The translations under genes were made by a program, and so were the position numbers. A stretch of DNA of 64,000 bases from Brevibacterium sp. XM4083 (lineage in GTDB: Bacteria > Actinomycetota > Actinomycetes > Actinomycetales > Brevibacteriaceae), in the NCBI RefSeq assembly GCF_006489205.2, contig NZ_VFYR02000003.1, positions 427,462-491,461 on the forward strand, written 5' to 3'. This document shows positions 54,308-62,789 of this stretch, in pieces. How positions within the stretch are numbered: position 1 is the stretch's first letter; every line of letters begins with the position of its first letter. The notes beneath the pieces were generated by a model. The model was not told where the DNA came from and did not search any database. It saw only the letters and a program-made list of their open reading frames with translations.

Positions 54308-54787
54308 ATGTCACGCGCGCCCGCCGACGTCTTCGCCCTCAGCCGTTCCGACATCGTCGTCATCAGCCTCGTCTGCGTGGCCGCGGGCATCGCGCTCGGC
54401 TTCTTCCTGCCTGCGGTCGCCGGGCTCGCCGCCCGCTTCCCGATTCCCTTCGGCGACATCATCGAGAAGCTCAGCGCCTTCGACGAGCAGTGGATCGTCG
54501 TCGCCCGGCCGATCCTCGGCGCACTGCTCGGCGGTGTGGCCGCGCTCGTCGTCGTCGAGTCGACGTCGCGGCTGACGATCGGCGAGGACGGGATCACCGT
54601 CGGGTCGCGCAGCGGAGACCCGGTGCGGATCACGCGGCAGTCGTTCGTCACCGCCTACTTCGACGGCCGTCAGCTGACGATCCTCACCACCGGCGGCCAC
54701 CAGGCCTTCAAAGGCGGCGTCGAGGGCAGGAGGGAGAAGGTCGCCGAGGCATTCACCGCCCGCGGCTACCGCTGGGGTGAGATCTGA
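54308..54787 (+). CDS. YqeB-like membrane protein
   Basis: 159 residues with two N-terminal hydrophobic helices (about 18-40, 65-85) and a soluble C-terminal domain with a PH/bPH2-like strand-rich region (LTIGEDGITVGSRSG…). Resembles the YqeB family, of unknown function. ATG 54308 with GGAGG 4 nt upstream. Regulated, by position, by the TetR operators. Confidence 0.75.
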   Translation: MSRAPADVFALSRSDIVVISLVCVAAGIALGFFLPAVAGLAARFPIPFGDIIEKLSAFDEQWIVVARPILGALLGGVAALVVVESTSRLTIGEDGITVGSRSGDPVRITRQSFVTAYFDGRQLTILTTGGHQAFKGGVEGRREKVAEAFTARGYRWGEI

Positions 54788-54958
54788 GCGGCTCCCACGC
54801 TCAGCAGCTCCCGCTCGACCATTCGACCCCGGCCATTCGTCCCCTCCACCCCGCCTCGTTCGGGCAGTTCGTCCACCGTTCGCGACACGATCGGCACCCC
54901 CGTCCGTGACCGTCTGGAGAGCCTGGATCGGTGATCGCGGTCACGTCATCATGAAGTC

Positions 54959-56062
54959 ATGACCATCGACGTTCCCACCACAGGCCGCGCTCTTCCCCAG
55001 CTGCAGCCCATCAGCTTCATCGGCCCCGACGGCCGACCGACCGACACCCCGACCGAGGGACTGACGATCCCGAGCGATCGGACCCTGACCGGCCTCTACC
55101 GGCAGATGGTCCTCGTCCGCCGGTTCGAGGCGCAGGTGACCCACCTGACCAGGCAGGGACGCCTCGCCACGTATCCGTCGGCGGCGGGACAGGAGGCGTG
55201 CGAGGTCGGCGCGACGACTGCGCTGTCGCCGAACGACTGGCTGTTCCCCACGTACCGCGACTCCGCGGCTCTGCTCACCCGCGGCGTGCCCGTGAGTGAG
55301 ATCCTCGCCGCCTTCCGCGGTGACTGGCACTGCGGCTTCGACCCGCAGGAGTACCACACCTCACCAGCGGCGACGCCGCTGGCCACGCAGACCCTCCATG
55401 CCGCCGGCTTCGCGATGGCCTCGAAGCTCAAGGGCCGTCACGCGGCGACGCTGACGTTCCTCGGCGATGGTGCGAGCAGTGAGGGCGACACCCATGAGGC
55501 CTTCAACTTCGCCTCGGTGTGGCAGACCCCGACGGTCTTCGTCATCCAGAACAATCAGTACGCGATCTCGACCCCGCTGCGCGAGCAGTCGAACGCGACG
55601 ATGCTCGCCGACCGCGCCGCCGGTTACGGGATGCCCGGCATCCGCGTCGACGGCAATGATGTCGCCGCCGTGTTCGCCGCCGTCTCCGCGGCCCTCGAAC
55701 GCGGTCGCGAAGGCGACGGGCCGACCCTCATCGAATGCCTCACGTACCGGATGGAGTCGCACACGAACTCCGACGATCCGACGAAGTACCGCGACGCCGA
55801 GGAGGTCGAGCACTGGAAGCAGTTCGACCCGATCGACCGCCTCGAGACGTTCCTCCGCGACCGCGGCGTCCTCGATGACGACCGCGTCGCAGAGATCGCT
55901 GCCGAGGCCGAGACGCTGGCCGCCTCGGTGCGCGAGGCGATGAACACCGAGGCCGAGGTCGACCCGACCGAGCTGTTCGCCTTCGTCTACGGGACCGAGC
56001 GCACGAGCCTGAGCGAGCAGCGCGCCCAGCTCGAGGCCGAACTCGCAGGGGCTGAGGCATGA
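54959..56062 (+). CDS. 2-oxoacid dehydrogenase E1 alpha (branched-chain or pyruvate type)
   Basis: 367 residues. TPP-binding motif LTFLGDGASSEGDTHEAFNFASVWQTPTVFVIQNNQYAIS (about 165-205) and the substrate loop YRMESHTNSDD. Forms an alpha2beta2 E1 with the next gene. Branched-chain substrate is the more likely, as two-gene E1 enzymes beside an E2 are typical, but pyruvate cannot be excluded. ATG 54959 lacks a Shine-Dalgarno and sits 6 nt after CATCAT, possibly leaderless. Confidence 0.87.
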   Translation: MTIDVPTTGRALPQLQPISFIGPDGRPTDTPTEGLTIPSDRTLTGLYRQMVLVRRFEAQVTHLTRQGRLATYPSAAGQEACEVGATTALSPNDWLFPTYRDSAALLTRGVPVSEILAAFRGDWHCGFDPQEYHTSPAATPLATQTLHAAGFAMASKLKGRHAATLTFLGDGASSEGDTHEAFNFASVWQTPTVFVIQNNQYAISTPLREQSNATMLADRAAGYGMPGIRVDGNDVAAVFAAVSAALERGREGDGPTLIECLTYRMESHTNSDDPTKYRDAEEVEHWKQFDPIDRLETFLRDRGVLDDDRVAEIAAEAETLAASVREAMNTEAEVDPTELFAFVYGTERTSLSEQRAQLEAELAGAEA

Positions 56063-57168
56063 GCGTCGACTCCACGACCGACACCGCGCCCGCCGACACC
56101 CCTGAGCCGGCGACCGCAGCGACGGCGACCGCAGCGACCGCGGACACGGCCACAGACACAGACACCGCTACGACCGCGACCACCGCCGCCCCCGCCTCGG
56201 TGACGATGACGAAGGCCCTCAACCAGGCGCTGCGCGATGCCCTGGCCGAGGACGAGAACGTCGTCGTCTACGGCGAGGACGTCGGCCGCCTCGGCGGGGT
56301 CTTCCGGGTCACGGAGGGCCTGCGGAAGGAATTCGGACCCGAACGCGTGTGGGACTCCCCGCTCGCGGAGTCGGGCATCGCCGGCACCGCGGTCGGCATG
56401 GCGATGGCGGGAATGCGCCCGGTCATCGAGATGCAGTTCGACGCGTACGCCTACCCCGCGTTCGAGCAGATCGTCTCCCACATCGCGAAGATGCGGAACC
56501 GGACGAAGGGCCGTGTCACCCTGCCGATCACGATCCGCATCCCGTACGCCGGTGACATCGGCGGCGTCGAGCACCACTCGGACTCCTCCGAGGCGTACTG
56601 GACGTCGACGCCGGGACTCACCGTCGTCACCCCGTCGAATCCGGCCGACGCGTACTCGCTCCTGCGCGAGTCGATCGCCTCCGACGATCCCGTCATCTTC
56701 ATGGAGCCGAAGTCCCGGTACTGGATGAAGGACACGCTCAGCCTGCCGGTGACGACGGCTCCGATGAACCGCGCCGAGGTGGTCCGCGAGGGCAGCGACG
56801 TCACTCTCCTCGCGTACGGGCCCACCGTCCGCACGGCCCTCTCGGCCGCCGAGGCGGGAGCCGAGCACGGACTGTCCATCGAGGTCATCGACCTGCGCTC
56901 GCTCTCGCCGTTCGACGACGAGACCGTGTCCGCCTCCGTCCGCCGGACCGGACGGGCCGCGGTCATCCATGAGGCCGCCCAGTTCGGCGGCTACGGCGCC
57001 GAGGTGGCCGCCCGGGTCACCGAACGCAACTTCACGTACCTCGCCGCCCCGATCCTCCGGGTCACCGGCTTCGACGTGCCCTATCCGTCCCCGAAGCTCG
57101 AGGAGTACTACTTGCCGACCGCCGAACGCGTCCTCGACGCCCTCGAATCCTGGGATTGGGAGCTGTGA
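56059..57168 (+). CDS. 2-oxoacid dehydrogenase E1 beta
   Basis: 369 residues. After a 47-residue Ala/Thr-rich leader comes TMTKALNQALRDALAEDENVVVYGEDVGRLGGVFRVTEGL, then DSPLAESGIAGTAVGMAMAGMRPVIE and a transketolase C-terminal domain. Its ATG overlaps the E1 alpha stop by 4 bp. The low-complexity leader is unlike E. coli/human E1 beta and parallels the leaders in paaF, paaI and paaR. Confidence 0.9.
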   Translation: MSVDSTTDTAPADTPEPATAATATAATADTATDTDTATTATTAAPASVTMTKALNQALRDALAEDENVVVYGEDVGRLGGVFRVTEGLRKEFGPERVWDSPLAESGIAGTAVGMAMAGMRPVIEMQFDAYAYPAFEQIVSHIAKMRNRTKGRVTLPITIRIPYAGDIGGVEHHSDSSEAYWTSTPGLTVVTPSNPADAYSLLRESIASDDPVIFMEPKSRYWMKDTLSLPVTTAPMNRAEVVREGSDVTLLAYGPTVRTALSAAEAGAEHGLSIEVIDLRSLSPFDDETVSASVRRTGRAAVIHEAAQFGGYGAEVAARVTERNFTYLAAPILRVTGFDVPYPSPKLEEYYLPTAERVLDALESWDWEL

Positions 57169-58655
57169 TGAGTGCTGTCTCGACCACCGGAGCACGCGAC
57201 TTCATCCTCCCCGACCTCGGCGAGGGCCTCACCGAGGCGGAGCTCATCGGCTGGAAGGTGGCCGTCGGCGACACCGTCCACGTCGACCAGATGGTCGTCG
57301 AGGTCGAGTCCGCGAAGAGCGTCGTCGAACTGCCGTGCCCGTTCGCGGGCACGATCGTCGCGCTCCACGCGAACGCCGGTGACACCGTCGAGGCCGGGCA
57401 GGCCCTGCTCTCCGTCGCCGAGGCGGGGGCCACTGACGCTGCCCCCGCGGGCGATGCCGCCGGTGCCGGTTCCACTGGTGCCGATTCGGGTGCCGCCGCG
57501 GACGAACTGCCCACCGACGACGCCGACCCCGTCGGCATCGAAGGCGGAGGAGCGAACCTCATCGGCTACGGGACGACCGCGCCGAAGGCGCGCTCGGGCA
57601 AGAAGCGCTCATTCGGCGCGAAGTCGCCCGTCTCACCGGCGGAGACGCCGAGCACACCGGCCCAGTCGGCTGAGCCGGCCGCGCCGTCCACCCCGGCTCC
57701 CGCGCAGCCGGCAGACACCGCCACCACCTCCCCCGTCTCCTCGCCGATCGTGCGCAAACTCGCGAAGGATCATGGCATCAGCGCGAAGCACCTGCCGGGA
57801 ACCGGCCCAGGCGGGGTCGTGACCAGGGCAGACGTCCTCGCCGCCGTCGACCGACAGGGTGCGGACGGCCTCCAGGGCACTCCTGAGCGCCAGGCCACGC
57901 CCACCTCGGCGCCGGGCCAGCCGCACACCGCGGCCACGACGGGAACCCCGATCCCGAGCACGGACCGCGACACCCGCACTCCGATCACGGGACTGCGGAA
58001 GGTCGTGTCCGAGCGGCTCTCCCAGTCGCGGAGGGAGATTCCCGAGGCGACGATCTGGCTCGACGTCGACGCGACCGAGCTGCTGACGACGAAGAAGGCC
58101 CTCGAGGCCCGCACGGGCGAGAAGTTCTCGCTGCTCGCCCTCGTCGCCCGCTTCGTCATCGCCGGGCTGAAGAAGTATCCGATCCTCAACTCCTCGATCG
58201 ACACGGCCGCGAACGAGATCGTCACCCACGGCGACATCAACCTCGGGCTCGCAGCCCAGACGCCGCGCGGACTCATGGTTCCCGTCGTCCACGGGGCCGG
58301 GGAGATGAGTCTGCGGCAGCTGCGCGACGAGATCGGCGAGACCGTGGGCAAGGCCTCGACCGGCAAGTTCGCGTCCTCGGAGCTGACCGGCGGGACGTTC
58401 ACCCTCAACAACTACGGCGTCTTCGGCGTCGACGGGTCCGCCCCGATCATCAACCTCCCCGAGGTCGCGATGCTCGGCCTCGGTCGGATCAAGGACCGGC
58501 CGTGGGTCTCACACGGCGAGCTCACGGTGCGCAAGGTGATGTTCCTCAGCTTCGTCTTCGACCATCGTGCGTGCGACGGTGCCGAGCCGAGCGAGTTCCT
58601 CACCTTCGTCGCCGACTGCATCGAGAACCCGATCTCCCTCCTCCCGGAGGTCTGA
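57168..58655 (+). CDS. 2-oxoacid dehydrogenase E2 (dihydrolipoyl acyltransferase)
   Basis: 495 residues: one lipoyl domain (lipoyl lysine Lys50 in VEVESAKSVVEL), an Ala/Pro-rich linker, a peripheral-subunit-binding domain (SPIVRKLAKDHGISAKHLPGTGPGGVVTRADV) and the catalytic domain ending with FDHRACDGAEPSEFL, which supplies His and Asp. Start ATG 57168 overlaps the E1 beta stop (TGATG). No E3 gene follows; the complex must use a shared lipoamide dehydrogenase. Confidence 0.92.
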   Translation: MSAVSTTGARDFILPDLGEGLTEAELIGWKVAVGDTVHVDQMVVEVESAKSVVELPCPFAGTIVALHANAGDTVEAGQALLSVAEAGATDAAPAGDAAGAGSTGADSGAAADELPTDDADPVGIEGGGANLIGYGTTAPKARSGKKRSFGAKSPVSPAETPSTPAQSAEPAAPSTPAPAQPADTATTSPVSSPIVRKLAKDHGISAKHLPGTGPGGVVTRADVLAAVDRQGADGLQGTPERQATPTSAPGQPHTAATTGTPIPSTDRDTRTPITGLRKVVSERLSQSRREIPEATIWLDVDATELLTTKKALEARTGEKFSLLALVARFVIAGLKKYPILNSSIDTAANEIVTHGDINLGLAAQTPRGLMVPVVHGAGEMSLRQLRDEIGETVGKASTGKFASSELTGGTFTLNNYGVFGVDGSAPIINLPEVAMLGLGRIKDRPWVSHGELTVRKVMFLSFVFDHRACDGAEPSEFLTFVADCIENPISLLPEV

Positions 58656-58687
58656 GCCAGCGGCGGTCGTCACGCCGCCGCGTGACG

Positions 58688-58750
58688 GAAGTTCCGGACG
58701 CGGAGTGTCGATTCTGGTCACCGAGATCGACACTCCGCGTCCGGAACTTC
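58688..58750. repeat. Long perfect palindrome (25-bp arms, 13-nt loop)
   Basis: Arms at 58688-58712 and 58726-58750 are perfect reverse complements, loop 58713-58725. It shares TTCCGG-CGC-GAGTGTCGAT with the palindrome at 17379-17439. It separates two convergent genes (E2 and the ABC-F gene), so termination is plausible in addition. Confidence 0.9.
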
Positions 58751-58755
58751 GTCGC

Positions 58756-60444
58756 TCACGCCGAACCTGAGGACTCGAGTGCGAGCTGCGGCCATGTCGC
58801 GAGGTCAGCGCGCAGCTGCCGGTCATGCGTGGCGACGACGATCGCCGAGGCGGTCGTGCCCAGGGCATCGGTGAGATCGTCGACGAGCGACGCGGAGAGA
58901 TGGTTCGTCGGCTCGTCGAGGAGGAGCAGATCGGGCTGCTCGGCCAGGCACAGCGCGAGCTGGAGGCGTCGCTGCTGCCCCTGGGACAGACGTCCGACCG
59001 GCGTCCTGGCCGCTGCCGAGTCGAGCAGGCCGAGACTCGTAAGCGACGGCGCGCCATCGTCGTTTCGCGCGCGTGCCCGACCATTCTCCCGTGCGCTCCG
59101 CTCGACGTGTTCGACGTGTTCGACGTGTTCGGCGTAGATGCGGAACGCCGGCGTCGTCGCGTCCCAGTCGGGTGGCTCCTGGGTCAGCAGTGCGATCCGC
59201 GCCTCAGGATGCCGCGACACCACCCCGGTGCTCGGGGTGACCAGTCCGGCGAGCACCGCGAGCAGCGTCGACTTGCCTGCCCCGTTCGGACCGCTGAGCA
59301 CGAGCCGATCGCCGCCGTCGACAGCGATCGACACCGGCGCAGTCAGACGCCGCTCGACTGTGATGTCGTCAGCGCTGAGGATCGGTGACCCGGGGCGCGT
59401 CCGCGACACCGGCCAGGACAGGCGCAGCGGGGGTTGCGGCACCGTCACCCGGTGGGACTCGAGCTCCTCGACTCGCCGGTTGAAGGCCTGGACGACTCCG
59501 GCTGCCCGCGTCGCGCGCTGGTGCTTGCCCGTGCCCTTCGGCGGTCGCCACCCGGTGGAGAGGCGCCCCCGGGCATCCTCGGCGGCCTGCGTGAGACGGG
59601 AGTGCTCGGCCACCTCGGCGGCATAGTCCTGCTCCCAGCTCTCCCGCTCGCGTCGCACCCCGTCGACCCACCCCGCATAGCCGCCGGCGTACGTGCGTGG
59701 CCGCCCGTCCCGGCTGGGATCGAGGTCGAGGAACGTCATGGCGACGTCGCGGAGCATGGCCCGGTCGTGGCTGACGATTGCGATCCCGCCGGGATGCTCC
59801 CGCAGGCGGGTCGTCAGGTAGTCAAGGGCAGCGGCGTCGAGGTGGTTCGTCGGTTCGTCGAGGAGGAGCAGGTCCGTGGTCGATCCGAGCACCATGGCCA
59901 GGCGCACACGGTAGCGCTGCCCGACCGAGAGGCTGGCCAGAGTGCGGGTTCGGTCCGTCGTCGCGTGCAGCCCGGCAAGGGCGATGTCGATGCGCCGTTC
60001 GGCGTCCCACGCGTCGAGGCCCGTCGCACGGTCAAGGGCTGCGGCGTAGTCGTCCTCGGCCCCGGTCTCACCGCCGGCCAGCCTCGCGGTCGTCTCCTCG
60101 AGCGCCGCCAGTGCCGCGAGTTCGTCGCTGATGGACTCGGCGATGAGGTCGCCGACAGTCCGCTCCCCCACGGCGTCGAGCTCCTGCTCGACGAGCGCGA
60201 GCGTTCCGGTGCGGGTCACCGTCCCCGCGTCGGGAACGAGCGCACCGGCGAGAACGTGGAGCAGGGTCGTCTTCCCGCGCCCGTTCTCGCCGACGATGGC
60301 CAGCCGGGAGCCGGCGGAGAGCGTGACGTCGACGCCGTCGAGGACCAAGCATCCGCCGCGGTCGACGGTGAGGTTCTCAGCGCGGATGTGCGCGGCCGCG
60401 CCTGCGGGAAGGGTGATGTGTCGAAATGGTGAAGTCAGTGGCAT
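58756..60444 (-). CDS. ABC-F family ATPase, probable antibiotic resistance or ribosome-rescue protein
   Basis: 562 residues, two ABC domains in one chain and no TM helices. NBD1: Walker [10 protein letters not shown], signature [15 protein letters not shown], Walker [16 protein letters not shown]2: [35 protein letters not shown]. The linker between them (about 255-330) is the arm that enters the ribosome P-site region, and the NBD2 segment has a HVEHVEHVE tract. ATG 60444. Preceded by an 11-codon leader peptide with a hairpin, as in ABC-F genes induced by ribosome-targeting antibiotics. Confidence 0.87.
   Translation of the reverse strand: MPLTSPFRHITLPAGAAAHIRAENLTVDRGGCLVLDGVDVTLSAGSRLAIVGENGRGKTTLLHVLAGALVPDAGTVTRTGTLALVEQELDAVGERTVGDLIAESISDELAALAALEETTARLAGGETGAEDDYAAALDRATGLDAWDAERRIDIALAGLHATTDRTRTLASLSVGQRYRVRLAMVLGSTTDLLLLDEPTNHLDAAALDYLTTRLREHPGGIAIVSHDRAMLRDVAMTFLDLDPSRDGRPRTYAGGYAGWVDGVRRERESWEQDYAAEVAEHSRLTQAAEDARGRLSTGWRPPKGTGKHQRATRAAGVVQAFNRRVEELESHRVTVPQPPLRLSWPVSRTRPGSPILSADDITVERRLTAPVSIAVDGGDRLVLSGPNGAGKSTLLAVLAGLVTPSTGVVSRHPEARIALLTQEPPDWDATTPAFRIYAEHVEHVEHVERSARENGRARARNDDGAPSLTSLGLLDSAAARTPVGRLSQGQQRRLQLALCLAEQPDLLLLDEPTNHLSASLVDDLTDALGTTASAIVVATHDRQLRADLATWPQLALESSGSA
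59104..59130. repeat. 9-bp tandem repeat (GACGTGTTC x3) inside the ABC-F gene
   Basis: Three perfect in-frame copies encode the HVEHVEHVE run in a surface loop of NBD2. Length could vary between strains without frameshift. Confidence 0.9.
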
Positions 60445-60600
60445 TGCAGTCTCTCAGCTCGTCATGGAGCCGGACAGCACAATGGAGCCGCCCGGCGATC
60501 AGCCTGGACGGCGAACGAGAGATCAGAGGGTTGAGAAGACCGGTCCCGCCGCCGTCAGCGGCGGTTCCACAGTTTCATCGAATCGATCATGGCACCCAGT
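60445..60600 (-). promoter_or_regulatory. Attenuator region of the ABC-F gene
   Basis: In the transcript the order is promoter TAGACT, 11-codon leader, hairpin CCGCCG-CTGA-CGGCGG with the leader's TGA in its loop, then further potential hairpins (GGCGGCTCC/GGAGCCGCC-type) and the ABC-F start. Ribosome stalling on the leader would keep the first hairpin open. Confidence 0.6.
60555..60590 (-). CDS. Leader peptide of the ABC-F gene
   Basis: ATG 60590 to TGA 60555: M I D S M K L W N R R. It is 110 bp before the ABC-F start and lies 7 nt after TAGACT (complement of 60598-60603), so its transcript may be leaderless. Its last codons form the left arm of the hairpin at 60551-60566. Probably a stalling peptide; not tested. 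Confidence 0.6.
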   Translation of the reverse strand: MIDSMKLWNRR

Positions 60601-60603
60601 CTA
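60598..60603 (-). promoter_or_regulatory. -10 hexamer of the leader transcript
   Basis: TAGACT on the gene strand, 7 nt before the leader ATG. Confidence 0.5.
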
Positions 60604-60634
60604 GCAAGCGGCTCGCCCCGGTCAGCAGACCCGC

Positions 60635-62704
60635 TCACGCCCGGGCGGGCTCGGGGCGGTTCTCGTGGGCGATGCCCGAGTGCTCGTCGCCGTTGCCGAA
60701 CCGCAGCAGCCGCAGAGCGTTGAGGACGACGAGGAACGTCGATCCCTCATGGATGAACACGACCGGTCCCATCTGCAGCCCGAGCAGGCTCGCGGGGACG
60801 AGGAAGGCGACGATGACGAGGGAGGCGATGAGGTTCTGCCGGATGATCGCCGAGGAGGCCCGGCTCAGCCTGATGAGGAACGGAACCTTGCCGATGTCGT
60901 CGCTCATCAGTGCGACATCCGCGGTCTCGAGCGCGACGGCCGAGCTCGCGGCCCCCATCGCCACCCCCACCGAGGCGTTCGCCATGGCCGGGGCGTCGTT
61001 GACGCCGTCGCCGACCATCGCAGTGTCGCCCTGCGAGGAGAGTCGGCGGATCGTCGACACCTTGTCCTCGGGCATGAGGTCGCCGGCGGCGGTGTCGACG
61101 CCGACCTCGGACCCGATCGCGTCGGCAACGCACTGATTGTCCCCGGAGATCATCACGAGCTCATCGACGCCGGAGGTCCGCAGGGAGCTGATGACGGCCT
61201 TCGCCTCGGCGCGCGGGGCGTCCATGACGCCGAGGGCCCCGAGGAACCGGCCGCCCCAGCGGACGACCATGATCGTCCGGCCCGCGTTCTGCAGCTGCGT
61301 GACGAGGTCCTCGATCTCCGGAGTGAGATCGCCTGAGAACATCCGCAGGCTGCCGAGTTCGGCGCGCTGCCCGGCGATCGTCGCGGTCACGCCCTGACCG
61401 GTGACCGATTCGACGTCGCCGGCCTCGAGCCGGTCGGCGGCCGGCACCTGCGGGTCGAGCCCGGTGACGATCGCCGTGGCCAGGGGATGGTCGACGGAGG
61501 ATTCGAGGGCGAGGGCGACGCGGGAGAGCTCGTCGGCCTCGACACCCGCGGCGGGTCGGATGTCGGTGAGCCGGGGCAGTCCCCAGGTCAGCGTGCCGGT
61601 CTTGTCGAAGGCGATCGAGCGCACCTTCCCGAGCGTCTCGAGGGGTCCACCGCCCTTGATGAGCAGTCCCGCCCGGGCCGCGCGGGCGACACCGGAGAGG
61701 ACGGCGGCGGGAGTGGCAATGGCGAGCGCGCACGGGCTCGCTGCGACGAGGACGAGCATCGCCCGGTAGAAGCTGTCGGCGAACGTCTCGTCGAGGACGA
61801 ACCAGCCGACGGCGAGGACGATGAGGACCATCGCGATGACGGCGGGAACGTACCAGCGCTGGAACCGGTCGATGAAGCGCTGGGTCGCGCTCTTCGTGTC
61901 ATCGGCTTCGCGGACCATCGTCACGACCCGGGAGAGCGTCGAGTCCGCGGAGACGGCGAGGACGACGATGTCGAGGGAGCCGGAGCCGTTGACCGTGCCG
62001 GCGAACACCCGGGAGGCCGGGTCGATGCGACCAGGGTTGTCGACAGCCTCGGTGCGGTCGGTGACCGGGGACTTCTCCGCGGGGATGCTCTCGCCGGTGA
62101 TCGCCGACTGGTCGACGGCCGAGTTGCCGACGGCGACGAAGCCGTCGGCGGGGATGCGGGCATGGGGGCGCACGACGACGACATCGCCGATCTCGAGGTC
62201 CTCGGTGGGCCGCTCCACGACGACATCGCCGATGCGCACGAGCGCGGTGGCCGGGGCGAGCTCCGCGAGCGCTTCGATCGAGCGCTTGGCCCGTCCCATC
62301 GCGTACTCCTCGAGGGCGTGACCGAGGGAGAAGAGGAAGAGGAGCACAGCGCCTTCGGCGAACCGGCCGACGCTGGCCGCGCCGATCGCGGCGACGAGCA
62401 TGAGGAAGTCGACCTCGAACCGGCCGTGCCGCACGGAGTTGATCGCCGTGGCGAAGGTGAAGAACCCGCCGAAGAAGTACGTCGCGAGGAAGAGGGGGAT
62501 GGCGATCTGGGTCAGGGGTGCGCCGGGGACGAAGTACTCGAAGATCGCTCCGGCGATGTAGGTGACACCGGAGGTGATCGCGAACCCGAGCTCCCAGGCA
62601 GGCCCGCCGAGGCGACCGTGGCCGTGCCCGTCATCGCCGGGTTTCGCACGCGACCGGTCGTTCGTCGCTGTGACAGCTGCCGACTCGTTCCGCTTCTCGT
62701 CCAT
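60635..62704 (-). CDS. P1B-type heavy-metal translocating ATPase
   Basis: 689 residues. Actuator TGES (203-206), transmembrane metal site SPC (323-325), phosphorylation site DKTGT with Asp367, TGDGVNDAPA and C-terminal HEGSTFLVVLNALRLL. The combination SPC + HEGST is that of P1B-4 enzymes (Co/Zn/Fe exporters), with no N-terminal HMA domain but a short His-containing DDGHGHGRLGG tract. Likely exports cobalt, zinc or iron. ATG 62704 lies 6 nt after TACGAT, which has TTGACA 16 bp upstream, so a leaderless message is probable. Confidence 0.88.
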   Translation of the reverse strand: MDEKRNESAAVTATNDRSRAKPGDDGHGHGRLGGPAWELGFAITSGVTYIAGAIFEYFVPGAPLTQIAIPLFLATYFFGGFFTFATAINSVRHGRFEVDFLMLVAAIGAASVGRFAEGAVLLFLFSLGHALEEYAMGRAKRSIEALAELAPATALVRIGDVVVERPTEDLEIGDVVVVRPHARIPADGFVAVGNSAVDQSAITGESIPAEKSPVTDRTEAVDNPGRIDPASRVFAGTVNGSGSLDIVVLAVSADSTLSRVVTMVREADDTKSATQRFIDRFQRWYVPAVIAMVLIVLAVGWFVLDETFADSFYRAMLVLVAASPCALAIATPAAVLSGVARAARAGLLIKGGGPLETLGKVRSIAFDKTGTLTWGLPRLTDIRPAAGVEADELSRVALALESSVDHPLATAIVTGLDPQVPAADRLEAGDVESVTGQGVTATIAGQRAELGSLRMFSGDLTPEIEDLVTQLQNAGRTIMVVRWGGRFLGALGVMDAPRAEAKAVISSLRTSGVDELVMISGDNQCVADAIGSEVGVDTAAGDLMPEDKVSTIRRLSSQGDTAMVGDGVNDAPAMANASVGVAMGAASSAVALETADVALMSDDIGKVPFLIRLSRASSAIIRQNLIASLVIVAFLVPASLLGLQMGPVVFIHEGSTFLVVLNALRLLRFGNGDEHSGIAHENRPEPARA

Positions 62705-62710
62705 ACCCCA

Positions 62711-62745
62711 ATCGTATGCACGTATATTTATATGTCAATATGTTT
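62711..62745 (-). promoter_or_regulatory. Promoter and AT-rich operator of the metal ATPase gene
   Basis: Gene-strand TTGACA (complement of 62733-62738), a 16-bp spacer with an imperfect inverted repeat (ATATAAATATACG type), and TACGAT (complement of 62711-62716) 6 nt before the ATG. The spacer is a likely site for an ArsR/CsoR-type repressor, which is not encoded nearby. Confidence 0.65.
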
Positions 62746-62789
62746 GCGGGAATTCCCAGTCGTCCAAGGGCTCAGTCGCCGAGGAGCGC

